Positions 47,119 to 56,357 of a DNA stretch of 64,000 bases are shown here, one piece after another (position 1 is the first letter of the stretch; each line of letters begins with the position of its first letter). Below the pieces are notes generated by a model. It had not been told where the DNA came from. It saw only the letters and a list, made by a program, of their open reading frames with translations, and made no database searches. Position numbers and translations under genes: made by a program. The stretch lies in contig NZ_JZJL01000019.1 in assembly GCF_000971335.1 (NCBI RefSeq), positions 18,445 to 82,444 on the forward strand, written 5' to 3'. The DNA is from Chromobacterium vaccinii. GTDB lineage: Bacteria > Pseudomonadota > Gammaproteobacteria > Burkholderiales > Chromobacteriaceae.

Positions 47119-48606
47119 CTAGCCCAGATAGCGCGCTTCCAGATGAGCGCGGTAATGCGCCGGATTCAACGCTTCGCCGGTGGCGCGCCTGACCAGTTCC
47201 TCGGTGGTCCAGCGGCTGCCCTGGGTCCAGATGTTTTCGCGCAGCCAGCCGAACACCGGCTCCAGCTCCCCCCGGCCGATCTTGTCGTCCAGCCCCGGCT
47301 CCCTCCGCCGCAGCGTCGCGAAATATTGCGCCGCGTACATCGCGCCCAAGGTATAGCTGGGGAAATAGCCGAAAGTGTCGGTCCAGTGGATGTCCTGCAG
47401 ACAGCCGTCGCGGTAGTTTCCGCGCGTGTCCACGCCCAGGTAGGCCATCATCTTTTCATCCCATAGCGCCGGCACGTCTTCGGCTTCGATCTCGCCGTCG
47501 ATCAGCGCGCGCTCGATCTCGAAGCGCAGGATCACGTGCGCCGGGTAGCACAGCTCGTCGGCGTCGACGCGGATGTAGCCGGGTTCGACCCGGGTGAACA
47601 GCTTGGCCAGGTTGTCGGCGTCGAAGGCCGGCTGAGCGCCGAAATGGCAGCGCAGCATCGGCGCCAGCAATTGCAGGAAGCCGCGGCTGCAACCCAGTTG
47701 CATTTCGAACGACAGGCTCTGGCTCTCGTGTATGCCCATCGAGCGGGCGCGGCCGACCGGCAGCGACAGCAAATCTCGCGGCAGGCCCTGTTCGTAGCGG
47801 GCGTGGCCGGTCTCATGAATGATGCCCATCAGGCTCTGGACGAAATCGTCGTCGCGGTAGCGGGTGGTGATGCGTACGTCCTCGGGCACGCCGCCGCAGA
47901 ACGGGTGGGCGCTGACATCCAGCCTGCCGCCGTCGAAATCGAATCCCAGCAGCCTCATCGCTTCCAGGCCCAATTCGCGTTGCCGCTCGACCGGAAACGG
48001 CCCCTGCGGCCGGATCACCGCCTCGCCGGCCTGCTTGGCGCGGACCTGGGAGATCAAGCCGGGCAGCCAGGTCTTCACGTCGTCGAAGATGCGCGCGATC
48101 TCGGCGCTCTTCACGCCCGGCTCGTACTTGTCCAGCAACGCGTCGTAACGGCTGACGCCGTTAGCCTCGGCCAGCAGCGCCGCCTCTTGCCGCGCCAGCC
48201 TCAGCACCTCGCGAAAATTGGGCAGGAACCCCCGCCAGTCATTATTCTTGCGCTGGCTGCGCCAGGCATGCTCGCAGCGCGCGGCGGCCAGCGTTTTGGC
48301 CTCCACCAGCTCGGCGGGCAGCAAATTGGCCTGCCGCCATTCCCGGCGCATCTCGCGCAGATTGGCGCGTTGCAACTCGTCCAGATCCTCCCGCTCCGCG
48401 CTGGCCAACTGCTGCGCCAGCTCCGGCGCGGTGATCAACTGATGCATCAGCACCTGCAGCTCGGCCTGGGCGGCGGCGCGCGCCTCGTTGCCCTTGGCCG
48501 GCATCATCGCCGCCTGATCCCAGCTGGCGATGGAACCCAAATGGCCGAAATGATGCAGCCGTTGAAAAGTGCGGGTCAGGCTCTGATAGGCCGTCTGATG
48601 TCCCAT
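47119..48606 (-). CDS. M32-family metallocarboxypeptidase (Taq type)
   Basis: A 495-residue enzyme of standard length. The zinc motif HETGH is near residue 264, with the third ligand Glu in IHESQSLSFE about 25 residues on. Family motifs DVSAHPFCGG and ITTRYRDDDF are present. It removes C-terminal residues from peptides, usually with broad specificity and not before proline. No signal peptide, so cytoplasmic. It appears to be a single-gene unit. Confidence 0.95.
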   Translation of the reverse strand: MGHQTAYQSLTRTFQRLHHFGHLGSIASWDQAAMMPAKGNEARAAAQAELQVLMHQLITAPELAQQLASAEREDLDELQRANLREMRREWRQANLLPAELVEAKTLAAARCEHAWRSQRKNNDWRGFLPNFREVLRLARQEAALLAEANGVSRYDALLDKYEPGVKSAEIARIFDDVKTWLPGLISQVRAKQAGEAVIRPQGPFPVERQRELGLEAMRLLGFDFDGGRLDVSAHPFCGGVPEDVRITTRYRDDDFVQSLMGIIHETGHARYEQGLPRDLLSLPVGRARSMGIHESQSLSFEMQLGCSRGFLQLLAPMLRCHFGAQPAFDADNLAKLFTRVEPGYIRVDADELCYPAHVILRFEIERALIDGEIEAEDVPALWDEKMMAYLGVDTRGNYRDGCLQDIHWTDTFGYFPSYTLGAMYAAQYFATLRRREPGLDDKIGRGELEPVFGWLRENIWTQGSRWTTEELVRRATGEALNPAHYRAHLEARYLG

Positions 48607-48754
48607 CGCATTCTCCTTTGTGTAGAAAACGCATGTTCACATCGCCAGCCTAGCGGGTCAATCATGGGAATTCATCCATATGAACAAAGGATGGAAAGCG
48701 CAACGCGCATGGCAGGCACAAAAGCAACTGATGAGTTTTACTCACCAAAATCCT

Positions 48755-49396
48755 TCACCGCGCCCCGCTTTTCCGATGATGGGAAAAAGGGAAGGACTGC
48801 CAGTAGCCGAAATACTCGCGCACCAGCGCCAGCAGCTGTTGCCTGGCAGCAGCGTCCGCCAGATGCTGTAACAGCGCGTCCACCGCCATCCGGTAATGGC
48901 TGGAGGTGGGAGGATGGGGATCGAGCAGGAAAAGCAAGGCCTTGAGCAGATGTTCGCGCTGGAGGATATCGGCCTCGCCGGCGCCGTCTTCGAACGATTT
49001 GCCCAGATACAGGCCCAGCGAGGGCGGAAAACGCGAAAAGCCGGATTCGCGCATCGCGCCCAGCAGCGCGTTGAAATCGCCATGCCAGGGAAAATCCGGG
49101 TTATGGATGGAAAAGCCGGCGCGGGCCGTCATTTCCACCATTTTCTTCATGTCGTCAAGCCAGAAATAATAGAACTCGCGGGCGCAGGTGATGGCCAGCA
49201 CTCGCTCGGATTGCCCGCAATCCGCGACGAAGCCCCCGACATGGGCGTGATAATCGCCGGAAGTCCGCTTCGCGCCGGCAAGCCGGGCCAGCAAACGCAC
49301 CAGCATTTCCCGCCGCGCCGCCACCACCCCGTCGTCGGCGCCCAGCCGGGCAATCAGCTTCAGATAGGCATCCAGCGTCGCCTCGCGGGGATTCAT
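48755..49396 (-). CDS. Conserved-looking hypothetical protein
   Basis: A 213-residue soluble protein starting at an ATG after GAGGG; an ATG 11 codons upstream has no ribosome site. It is mostly helical (LDAYLKLIARLG, MLVRLLARLAG). It contains an aromatic-rich central part (CAREFYYFWLDDM, FPWHGDFNALLGAM) and a basic C terminus. No domain is recognised. The composition and spacing look like a real gene. It is separate from ribD by about 100 bases upstream. Confidence 0.7.
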   Translation of the reverse strand: MNPREATLDAYLKLIARLGADDGVVAARREMLVRLLARLAGAKRTSGDYHAHVGGFVADCGQSERVLAITCAREFYYFWLDDMKKMVEMTARAGFSIHNPDFPWHGDFNALLGAMRESGFSRFPPSLGLYLGKSFEDGAGEADILQREHLLKALLFLLDPHPPTSSHYRMAVDALLQHLADAAARQQLLALVREYFGYWQSFPFSHHRKSGAR

Positions 49397-49495
49397 GCCC
49401 CAGCCCTCGCAACCATCGCACTCTCCCATGGCGGCGGAAACGCCGCGCCTCCGATAGCGATAACGCAGCCGGAGCCGGCAGGAGGACAGGCGGCG

Positions 49496-50602
49496 CTAAA
49501 CGCGGCGCGGACGCAGCGCCAGCCGCAGATCCCGTCCCACCTTGCCGATGTCGGCGATATCCAGCTCGATCTTGTCGGCCAGATCCTCCAGCGCCGGCCA
49601 GGCGAACAAGCCGCGCGCGGCGTCGCCGGCCAGCGATGGCGCCAGATACAGCACGATCTCGTCCACCAGCCCGGCGCGCAACATGGCGCCGTTGAGGCCG
49701 GCGCCGGCCTCCACCATCAGTTCATTGACGCCGCGCCCGGCCAGTTGCGCCAGCAGATCGGCCAGATCGGCCTTGCCATCGCGGCGCGCCAGCGCCAGGA
49801 CATCCACCCCGCGTTCGCGGAACGCGGCCAAGCGGCCCTCGTCCGTCTCGCAGCTCGCCAGCAATGCGCCGCCATCCTGGTAGACGCGCGCGCCGGCATC
49901 GGTGCGCAAATCGCCGTCCAGCACCACCCGCCAGGGCTGCGCCGCCACCTGCAGCTCGCGCACGGTCAATTGAGGATCGTCGGCCAGCACGGTGCCGCTA
50001 CCGGTCAGGATCGCGCCATGCGCGGCGCGCAGCCGCTGCACGTCCATCCTCGCCTCCGGCCCGGTGATCCATTTGCTGCGGCCGTTCAGCAACGCGGTCT
50101 TGCCGTCCAGCGTGGAGGCGGCCTTCAGCGTCACCCAGGGCCGGCCGCGCTCGACGCGCGACAGGAAGCCGCGGTGCGTCCAGCGCGCCTCGGCCTCCAT
50201 CAACCCCGCCGACGCCTCGACGCCGGCCGCGCGCAGCATGGCGATGCCTCCGCCCGCCACTTCATGATAGGGGTCCACCATCGCCGCCACCACCCGCGCG
50301 ACGCCTTCGGCGATCAGGCGCGCCGCGCACGGCGGCGTGCGGCCATGGTGGCTACACGGTTCCAGCGTCACGTAGGCGCTGGCGCCGCGCGGGCTTTCGC
50401 CCCGCGCGAGACAGTCCTTGATCGCCTGGATTTCGGCATGGTCGCCCCCCACCGCCAGCGTCGCGCCCTCGCCCACCACCCGGCCGTTGTTGACCAGCAC
50501 GCAGCCGACGCCGGGGTTCGGCGCCGCCCGGCGCGTCGCGCTCTCGGCCAGGCGCAGCGCGCGCTGCATGTACAGGTAGTCGTCGGCGCTATAGTCCGTC
50601 AT
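49496..50602 (-). CDS. ribD: Bifunctional riboflavin biosynthesis protein RibD
   Basis: A 368-residue fusion of deaminase (about 1-145) and reductase (about 148-368). The zinc deaminase motifs are GGDHAEIQAI and LEPCSHHGRTPPC. The reductase half has VTLKAASTLDGKTAL and the EAGAGLNGAML segment. It converts the pyrimidine from GTP cyclohydrolase II to the amino-ribitylamino-uracil phosphate. Its start overlaps the stop of the upstream GNAT gene as ATGA. The nrdR-ribD proximity is seen in many proteobacteria. Confidence 0.95.
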   Translation of the reverse strand: MTDYSADDYLYMQRALRLAESATRRAAPNPGVGCVLVNNGRVVGEGATLAVGGDHAEIQAIKDCLARGESPRGASAYVTLEPCSHHGRTPPCAARLIAEGVARVVAAMVDPYHEVAGGGIAMLRAAGVEASAGLMEAEARWTHRGFLSRVERGRPWVTLKAASTLDGKTALLNGRSKWITGPEARMDVQRLRAAHGAILTGSGTVLADDPQLTVRELQVAAQPWRVVLDGDLRTDAGARVYQDGGALLASCETDEGRLAAFRERGVDVLALARRDGKADLADLLAQLAGRGVNELMVEAGAGLNGAMLRAGLVDEIVLYLAPSLAGDAARGLFAWPALEDLADKIELDIADIGKVGRDLRLALRPRRV

Positions 50603-51114
50603 GTTCGATTCTTCCACTCATCGGCCAGCAGGCCGTAGCAACGCATATTCCAGAAGCGGTCGCGCAGCTCCCCCTCCAGCCGGAAACCCAGCCGCTCGGC
50701 GACGCGGCAGCTGCGCAGATTCTCCGGCGCGCAGCCCAGCTCCAGCCGGTGCAGGCCCAAGTCTTCGAAGGCGTGGCGCAGCAATAGCGCCAACGCCTGC
50801 GACATCACGCCCCGGCCGACGTGGCTGTCGGCCAGCCAGTAGCCAAGGCGGGCATAGCGATGGGCGGCGCTGATGCCGTGCAGCGAACAGATGCCGGCGA
50901 TTTCGCCATCCGCCAGAATCACCCGGTGCGCGCAGCGTCCCTCGTCATTGCCTTGTGCCTGCAAGCGCAGGAAGGCTTCGGTGTCCGCCGCCGATTGCGG
51001 CCTGACGATGCCCGCCAACCATTGCGACAAGGTGCCGCGGTGGCGTTCGATCAACGCGTAGATTCGCTCGGCGTCGCGCGCCGGCTCCGGCGGGCGGATC
51101 TCCACCGCGCTCAT
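50599..51114 (-). CDS. GNAT acetyltransferase, RimJ/RimL-like (second of a tandem pair)
   Basis: A 171-residue N-acetyltransferase. The acetyl-CoA loop region is LADSHVGRGVMSQAL, followed by LHRLELGCAPENLRSCRVAERLGF, both typical of RimL-like enzymes; the second motif is seen as NLRSCRVAERLGF. Its ATG overlaps the stop of the preceding GNAT (ATGA) and its stop overlaps ribD, giving three coupled genes. The target is unknown; ribosomal protein N termini or small molecules are possible. Confidence 0.88.
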   Translation of the reverse strand: MSAVEIRPPEPARDAERIYALIERHRGTLSQWLAGIVRPQSAADTEAFLRLQAQGNDEGRCAHRVILADGEIAGICSLHGISAAHRYARLGYWLADSHVGRGVMSQALALLLRHAFEDLGLHRLELGCAPENLRSCRVAERLGFRLEGELRDRFWNMRCYGLLADEWKNRT

Positions 51115-51659
51115 CGCCGCGCCCGCCACTCGCCGGCCAGCATGCTGTACTGGCAGGCGTCATGATAACGGCCATGCAGATGGAGCCCCTCGCGCTGCGC
51201 GCCCTCGCGGATGAAGCCCAGGCGCTCGGCCACTGCGCGGCTGCGGGTATTGTCCACGCCCGCCAGGATGGCGATCCGGTTCAACTCCAGCGCGCCGAAA
51301 CCCGCATCCAGGGCTTGTGCCGCGGCCTCGCCCATCACGCCGCGGCCGACGAAACGGTCCGCCAGCCAATAGCCCAGGAAACCCGATCGGTGCAGCTTGC
51401 TGATGCCATGGATGTCGATGCAGCCGGCCAGCTCGCCGTCAAACCCTATCAGCCAGGACGCGCAGGCCGAGCCGCTGCGCGCGCCTTCGGCGACGCCGGC
51501 CAGGAACTGCCGGCTATCCTCCACGCTGCGGGCGGCATCCACCCAAGGCAGCCAAGTCCGCAGCGTTTCGCGGCTATCGTCTATCAATGCGAACAGCCGC
51601 TCGGCGTAGGCAACGTCGGGCGGCAGCAGGGCAACGCGTGTCTGGGCAATGGCGGTCAT
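51111..51659 (-). CDS. GNAT acetyltransferase, RimJ/RimL-like (first of a tandem pair)
   Basis: A 182-residue protein with the same layout as its neighbour: LADRFVGRGVMGEAA, then LNRIAILAGVDNTRSRAV. The shared HGIS segment, GYWLAD and VGRGVM show that the two genes are paralogues, probably from a tandem duplication. It begins 57 bases after nrdR. The start MTAIAQTR was preferred over an ATG 14 codons upstream. Confidence 0.88.
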   Translation of the reverse strand: MTAIAQTRVALLPPDVAYAERLFALIDDSRETLRTWLPWVDAARSVEDSRQFLAGVAEGARSGSACASWLIGFDGELAGCIDIHGISKLHRSGFLGYWLADRFVGRGVMGEAAAQALDAGFGALELNRIAILAGVDNTRSRAVAERLGFIREGAQREGLHLHGRYHDACQYSMLAGEWRARR

Positions 51660-51716
51660 GGCGTCTCTAGAAATGACAATTAAATTTCCAAAGCTAATCA
51701 AGCGGCCAACGAACTG

Positions 51717-52175
51717 TCAATGCGAGGACTTCTGGATTTCCTTGATCGCGTCGGTGAATTCGGAAATATCCTGGAAACTGCGGTAAACCGACGCGAAACG
51801 GACATAGGCCACCTTGTCCAGCCGCGCCAGTTCGTTCATCACCATCTCGCCGATCTGCCGGCTGCTGACCTCGCGCTCGCCTAGCTGCAGCAGCTTGTGG
51901 CAGATGCGGTCTATCGCCTCGTCCACCAGCGTGGTGGACACCGGCCGCTTGTGCAGCGCACGCAGGAAGCTGGTGCGCACTTTCTCGATGTCGAACTCGG
52001 ACCGGTGGCCCGCGGTCTTCACCACCTGCGGCATGCGCACGTCGGCAGTCTCGAAGGTCGTGAAACGCTTGTCGCAGGCCGGGCAGCGGCGACGGCGGCG
52101 GATGCTGCTGCCGTCCTCGCTGACGCGGGAGTCGATCACCTGGGTGTCCGAGTTGCCGCAAAACGCGCATTTCAT
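51717..52175 (-). CDS. nrdR: Transcriptional repressor NrdR
   Basis: A 152-residue regulator. The zinc ribbon has C3, C6, C31 and C34, with the basic RIRRRRR-like stretch between. An ATP-cone domain follows (about 49-139). NrdR binds nucleotides and represses ribonucleotide reductase genes through NrdR boxes. No nrd gene is in the window. It heads a unit with two GNAT genes and ribD and follows the glyA terminator. Confidence 0.96.
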   Translation of the reverse strand: MKCAFCGNSDTQVIDSRVSEDGSSIRRRRRCPACDKRFTTFETADVRMPQVVKTAGHRSEFDIEKVRTSFLRALHKRPVSTTLVDEAIDRICHKLLQLGEREVSSRQIGEMVMNELARLDKVAYVRFASVYRSFQDISEFTDAIKEIQKSSH

Positions 52176-52267
52176 GACAATAATCCTGTGGGTTGCAATA
52201 GTTGGATGTTATCAGCAATGCCGCCCGCCCGCACCGCCGGCCATGGCTCGAGCCGGCCCTGGCAAAG

Positions 52268-52294
52268 AAAAAGCCGCCCCTGCGGGCGGCTTTT
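52268..52294 (-). terminator. glyA: Terminator after glyA
   Basis: AAGCCGCCC (52271-52279) pairs with GGGCGGCTT (52284-52292); on the minus strand the stem is followed by TTTC. It separates glyA from nrdR. Confidence 0.88.
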
Positions 52295-52317
52295 ATGCAT
52301 CCGGGCGAGCCGGCTGA

Positions 52318-53565
52318 TTACTTGGCGTACACCGGGAAACGGTGGCACAGCGCGGTGGCCTTCTCGGCGATGCGGGCGATCAGCGCGTCGTCGTTCGGAT
52401 TGTCCAGCACGTCGGCGACCATATTGGCCACTTCGATGGCCTCGGCTTCCTTGAAGCCGCGGGTGGTGATGGCCGGGGAGCCGATGCGGACGCCCGAGGT
52501 GACGAACGGGGTTTCCGGATCGTTCGGGATCGAATTCTTGTTGACCGTGATGTGGGCGCGGCCCAGCAGCGCGTCGGCTTGCTTGCCTGTCAGGCCCTTG
52601 GGGCGCAGGTCGACCAAGAACACGTGGCTCTCGGTGCGGCCGGACACGATGCGCAGACCGCGCTCGGCCAGGGTCTTGGCCATGATGGCGGCGTTCTTCA
52701 ACACCTGCTGCTGGTATTCCTTGAACTCCGGCTGCAGCGCTTCCTTGAAGGCGACGGCCTTGGCGGCGATCACGTGCTCCAGCGGGCCGCCTTGCAGCGT
52801 CGGGAACACATTGCTGTTGATGCTCTTCTCGAACTCGGCCTTGGCCAGAATAATGCCGCCGCGCGGACCGCGCAGGGTCTTGTGGGTGGTCGAGGTGACG
52901 AAGTCGGCGTGCGGCACCGGGTTCGGGTACAGGCCGGCGGCCACCAGGCCGGCGTAGTGCGCCATGTCCACCATGAAGTAAGCGCCGACCTTCTTGGCGA
53001 TCTGGCCCATGCGCTCGAAGTCGAAACGCAGCGCGTAGGCTGATGCGCCGCCGATGATCAGCTTCGGCTTGGTTTCCATCGCCACGCGCTCCATGTCGTC
53101 GTAGTCGATTTCTTCCTTGTCGTTCAAACCGTAGGCGACGATGTTGAACATCTTGCCGGACAGGTTGGCCGGGGAGCCGTGGGTCAGGTGGCCGCCATGG
53201 CCCAGGTTCATGCCCATCACGGTGTCGCCCGGCTTCAGGATGGAGAAGTACACCGCCTGGTTGGCCTGGGAGCCGGAGTGCGGCTGCACGTTGGCGTATT
53301 CGGCGCCGAACAGCTGCTTGACGCGGTCGATGGCCAGCTGCTCGACGACATCCACATGCTCGCAACCGCCGTAGAAGCGCTTGCCCGGATAGCCTTCGGC
53401 GTACTTGTTGGTCAGCTGGGAGCCTTGGGCTTCCATGACGGCCGGGCTGGTATAGTTTTCCGAGGCGATCAGCTCGATGTGATCTTCCTGGCGTTGGCAT
53501 TCAGCCGCGATGGCGGCGGCGAGTTCTGGGTCGAATTTGGCGATCGTCTGGTCAGCAGCGAACAT
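52318..53565 (-). CDS. glyA: Serine hydroxymethyltransferase
   Basis: A 415-residue PLP enzyme from the start [11 protein letters not shown], the usual family length. The PLP-lysine is in [15 protein letters not shown], and SENYTSPAV and [11 protein letters not shown] are intact. It interconverts serine and glycine and supplies one-carbon units to folate. Two ATG codons six and five positions upstream are alternatives but give a non-family extension. A perfect hairpin lies just upstream. Confidence 0.96.
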   Translation of the reverse strand: MFAADQTIAKFDPELAAAIAAECQRQEDHIELIASENYTSPAVMEAQGSQLTNKYAEGYPGKRFYGGCEHVDVVEQLAIDRVKQLFGAEYANVQPHSGSQANQAVYFSILKPGDTVMGMNLGHGGHLTHGSPANLSGKMFNIVAYGLNDKEEIDYDDMERVAMETKPKLIIGGASAYALRFDFERMGQIAKKVGAYFMVDMAHYAGLVAAGLYPNPVPHADFVTSTTHKTLRGPRGGIILAKAEFEKSINSNVFPTLQGGPLEHVIAAKAVAFKEALQPEFKEYQQQVLKNAAIMAKTLAERGLRIVSGRTESHVFLVDLRPKGLTGKQADALLGRAHITVNKNSIPNDPETPFVTSGVRIGSPAITTRGFKEAEAIEVANMVADVLDNPNDDALIARIAEKATALCHRFPVYAK

Positions 53566-53591
53566 CTTTGACTCATCCATCAAAGGGTTAA

Positions 53592-53625
53592 CGATCCGGG
53601 CATTCTACACGAAATGCCCGGATCG
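53592..53625. promoter_or_regulatory. Perfect 13-bp hairpin upstream of glyA
   Basis: CGATCCGGGCATT (53592-53604) and AATGCCCGGATCG (53613-53625) with an 8-base loop lie about 27 bases before glyA and 45 bases after the amidohydrolase stop. There is no T run, so it is not a standard terminator. It could be a leader hairpin or an operator; the loop-side TAGAAT on the minus strand may be a -10 box. Confidence 0.5.
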
Positions 53626-53669
53626 AAACCTTAACGTGAAGCAAGCTCGCCCAGGCTGCGCCGCGCCCC

Positions 53670-55550
53670 TCACACCGCCCAGCAGGAGCAGCCCAAAGCG
53701 CCGAAAAAGCCCTTGGCATCCGATACCGGCAGCTCCGCGCCCCAGGCCCGCGCATGCTGGTGGCCGTGCAGGCCGCAGGCGCTGGCGCAGCCGCAAGCGG
53801 CGGAGGCCTGGCGATGCAGCGAATGGCGGCCGGAGCCTTGCGGATCGCCCCAGGCGGCGTAGCCCTTGAAGGTCCGCGCCGGCGACCAGTCCGGCATCGC
53901 CGGCGGCAAGGGATTGTCGTCCAGCTCGGCGAAACCGCCCGCGGCGTAGACGACGCGGCCGCCCACCATGGTCAGCTCGGACACCAGGAAGGAGATGTCG
54001 TCCTCCGGGCAGGAAAAGAAATCCCGGTCCGGCACGACCAGATCTGCCAGCTGGCCCACTTCGATGCGGCCGCGCCCGCCCTCCTCGTTGGTGAACCAGG
54101 CCACGTTCTCGGTCCACATCCGCAACGCGGTTTCGCGGTCCAGGCAGTTGCGCTGCGGATAGAGCCGCAAGCCGCCGACAGTCTTGCCGGTGATCATCCA
54201 GGCCAGCGACACCCAGGGATTATAGGAGGCGACGCGGGTGGCGTCGGTGCCGGCCGACACCTTCAAACCCTTGTCCAGCATGCGGGCGATGGGCGGCGTC
54301 GACTCGGCCGCCGCCGCGCCGTAGCGCTCGACGAAATACTCGCCCTGGTAGGCCATCCGGTGCTGCACCGCGATGCCGCCGCCCAGCGCGGCGATGCGGT
54401 CCATCGAGCGCTCGGAAATGGTCTCGGCGTGGTCGAAAAACCAATTCAGCCCTTGCAGGGGGATGTCGCGATCCACCTTCTCGAACACGTCCAGCGCGCG
54501 GGAGATGGTTTCGTCGTAAGTGGCATGCAAGCGCCACGGCCAGCGGTTCTGCGCCAGGATGCGCACCACTTCTTCCAGTTCGCCCTCCATTTCCGGCGCC
54601 ATGTCGGGACGTGGCTGGCGGAAGTCCTCGAAATCGGCGGCGGAAAACACCAGCATCTCGCCAGCGCCGTTGTGGCGAAAATAATCGTCGCCCTGCTTGT
54701 AGCGGACGCTGCCGGTCCAAGCCAGGAAATCCTCCTTTTCCGCCTTCGGCTTCTGGGTGAACAGGTTGTAGGCCAGCCGCACCGTCATCTGCCCGGAATC
54801 GGCCAGTTGCCGGATCACCTCGTAATCGTCCGGGTAGTTCTGGAAGCCGCCGCCGGCGTCGATGACGCCGGTCACGCCCAGCCGGTTCAACTCGCGCATG
54901 AAGTGGCGGGTGGAGTTGAGCTGGTAGTCGAACGGCAGCTTGGGGCCCTTGGCCAGCGTCGCGTACAGGATGGCGGCGTTGGGCTTGGCCAGCAGCAGGC
55001 CGGTGGGGTTGCCGTTGCCGTCACGGACGATCTCGCCGCCCGGCGGCGCCGGCGTGTCGCGGCCGTAGCCCACGGCGCGCAGCGCCGCGCCATTGAGCAA
55101 GGCGCGATCGTACAAATGCAGCAGGAAAACCGGCGTGTCCGGCGCGATAGCGTTGATTTCGTCCAGCATCGGCAACCGTTTCTCGACGAACTGGTGCTCG
55201 GTGAAGCCGCCCACCACCCGCACCCATTGCGGCGCGGGCGTGACCGCCACCTGCCGCCGCAGCATGTCCATCGCGTCGGCCAGCGAGCGCACGCCGTCCC
55301 AGCGCAGCTCCATATTGAAGTTGAGCCCGCCGCGCACCAGGTGGGTGTGGTTGTCGATCAGGCCGGGCAACGCGCGCCGCCCCCTGAGATCGACGACGCG
55401 GGTGGCCGGCCCGGCCAGCGCCATGATCTCGGCCTCCTCCCCCACCGCCAGGAAGCGGCCATCCTTGACGGCGACGGCGCTTGCCTGCGGTCGCCGCCGG
55501 TCCAGCGTGGCGATGCGGCCATTGCGCAGAATCGTATCAGCTGTAGCCAT
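53670..55550 (-). CDS. Amidohydrolase of the YtcJ type with Cys/His-rich tail
   Basis: A 626-residue metal-dependent hydrolase. HxH is in GLIDNHTHLV (about 67-69), other metal ligands are probably in LHATYDE and FDHAET, and the catalytic Asp is in AGTDATR. The last 50 residues are rich in Cys and His (ACGCASACGLHGHQH, then LGCSCWAV), which suggests an extra metal site. Its reaction is unknown; YtcJ-like proteins hydrolyse amide or cyclic amide bonds. It is the third gene after pirin and a YcaC-like hydrolase, and the three look like one operon. Confidence 0.87.
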   Translation of the reverse strand: MATADTILRNGRIATLDRRRPQASAVAVKDGRFLAVGEEAEIMALAGPATRVVDLRGRRALPGLIDNHTHLVRGGLNFNMELRWDGVRSLADAMDMLRRQVAVTPAPQWVRVVGGFTEHQFVEKRLPMLDEINAIAPDTPVFLLHLYDRALLNGAALRAVGYGRDTPAPPGGEIVRDGNGNPTGLLLAKPNAAILYATLAKGPKLPFDYQLNSTRHFMRELNRLGVTGVIDAGGGFQNYPDDYEVIRQLADSGQMTVRLAYNLFTQKPKAEKEDFLAWTGSVRYKQGDDYFRHNGAGEMLVFSAADFEDFRQPRPDMAPEMEGELEEVVRILAQNRWPWRLHATYDETISRALDVFEKVDRDIPLQGLNWFFDHAETISERSMDRIAALGGGIAVQHRMAYQGEYFVERYGAAAAESTPPIARMLDKGLKVSAGTDATRVASYNPWVSLAWMITGKTVGGLRLYPQRNCLDRETALRMWTENVAWFTNEEGGRGRIEVGQLADLVVPDRDFFSCPEDDISFLVSELTMVGGRVVYAAGGFAELDDNPLPPAMPDWSPARTFKGYAAWGDPQGSGRHSLHRQASAACGCASACGLHGHQHARAWGAELPVSDAKGFFGALGCSCWAV

Positions 55551-55615
55551 GATGGCTTCTCCCCTGGATATCGGCCGCCGCCGGCGGATAGACGCGGCCG
55601 GCGGCGGCGCGGCGA

Positions 55616-56269
55616 TCAGCCTTCGTGGCCGCCGAACATGGTTTTGGCGTAACGGATGCCCAGGCCGTAGCCGCCGCCCAGCTTGGCGGCGATGCCGGTG
55701 GTCAGCTCATAGGTGTCGGCGCGCGCCCAGTCGCGCTGCAGCTCCAGCAGGTACTGCAGCGAGGTGATGGGCCGCGCGCCGGCCTGCACCATGCGCTGCA
55801 TCGCGCGCTCGTGCGCCTCGGTCGAGATGTCGCCGCAAGCGTCGGCGATCACGTAGACCTCGAAACCCTGGTCCAGCGCGGACAGCGCCGGACCGACGAT
55901 GCAAACGCTGGTCCACAGGCCGGCCAGCACGATGCGGCTCTTGCCGATCTGATTGACGCGGGCGATCACCGCGGCGTCTTCCCAGGTGTTCATCGACGTG
56001 CGGTCCAGCATGCGCAAGTCCGGGAACGGCGCGGTCACTTCGTCGAACATCGGACCGGAAAAGCTTTTCTCCACGACGGTGGTCAGGATGGCGGACACGC
56101 CGAATCCGGCGGCGGCGCTGGCGACCAGGCCGGCGTTGTTGCGCAGCGTCGGAATATCGATGGAATGGGTGGCGAAGGCCATCTGCGACTGGTAGTCGAT
56201 CATGATCAGCGTGTGGTCGCGCGGAGTCAGCAGCAAGGGGCTGGGCGCGGCTGTAGCGGTCGGTTTCAT
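55616..56269 (-). CDS. Isochorismatase-family hydrolase, YcaC-like
   Basis: A 217-residue cysteine hydrolase. The Asp is in LIMIDYQSQMAF, and the nucleophile Cys in LWTSVCIVGPAL, preceded by the family cis-peptide region. YcaC itself has no firm substrate. The ATG follows GGAG with 8 bases; a GTG one codon upstream is an alternative. It lies 88 bases after pirin and 65 bases before the amidohydrolase. Confidence 0.9.
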   Translation of the reverse strand: MKPTATAAPSPLLLTPRDHTLIMIDYQSQMAFATHSIDIPTLRNNAGLVASAAAGFGVSAILTTVVEKSFSGPMFDEVTAPFPDLRMLDRTSMNTWEDAAVIARVNQIGKSRIVLAGLWTSVCIVGPALSALDQGFEVYVIADACGDISTEAHERAMQRMVQAGARPITSLQYLLELQRDWARADTYELTTGIAAKLGGGYGLGIRYAKTMFGGHEG

Positions 56270-56357
56270 CACGGTTTCTCCATTGTAAATATGCCGGCGG
56301 CCGGTTCGATGGACGGGCGTCGGCGGGGGGCCGCCGCCCCGCCGCTCGCCAAACGCG

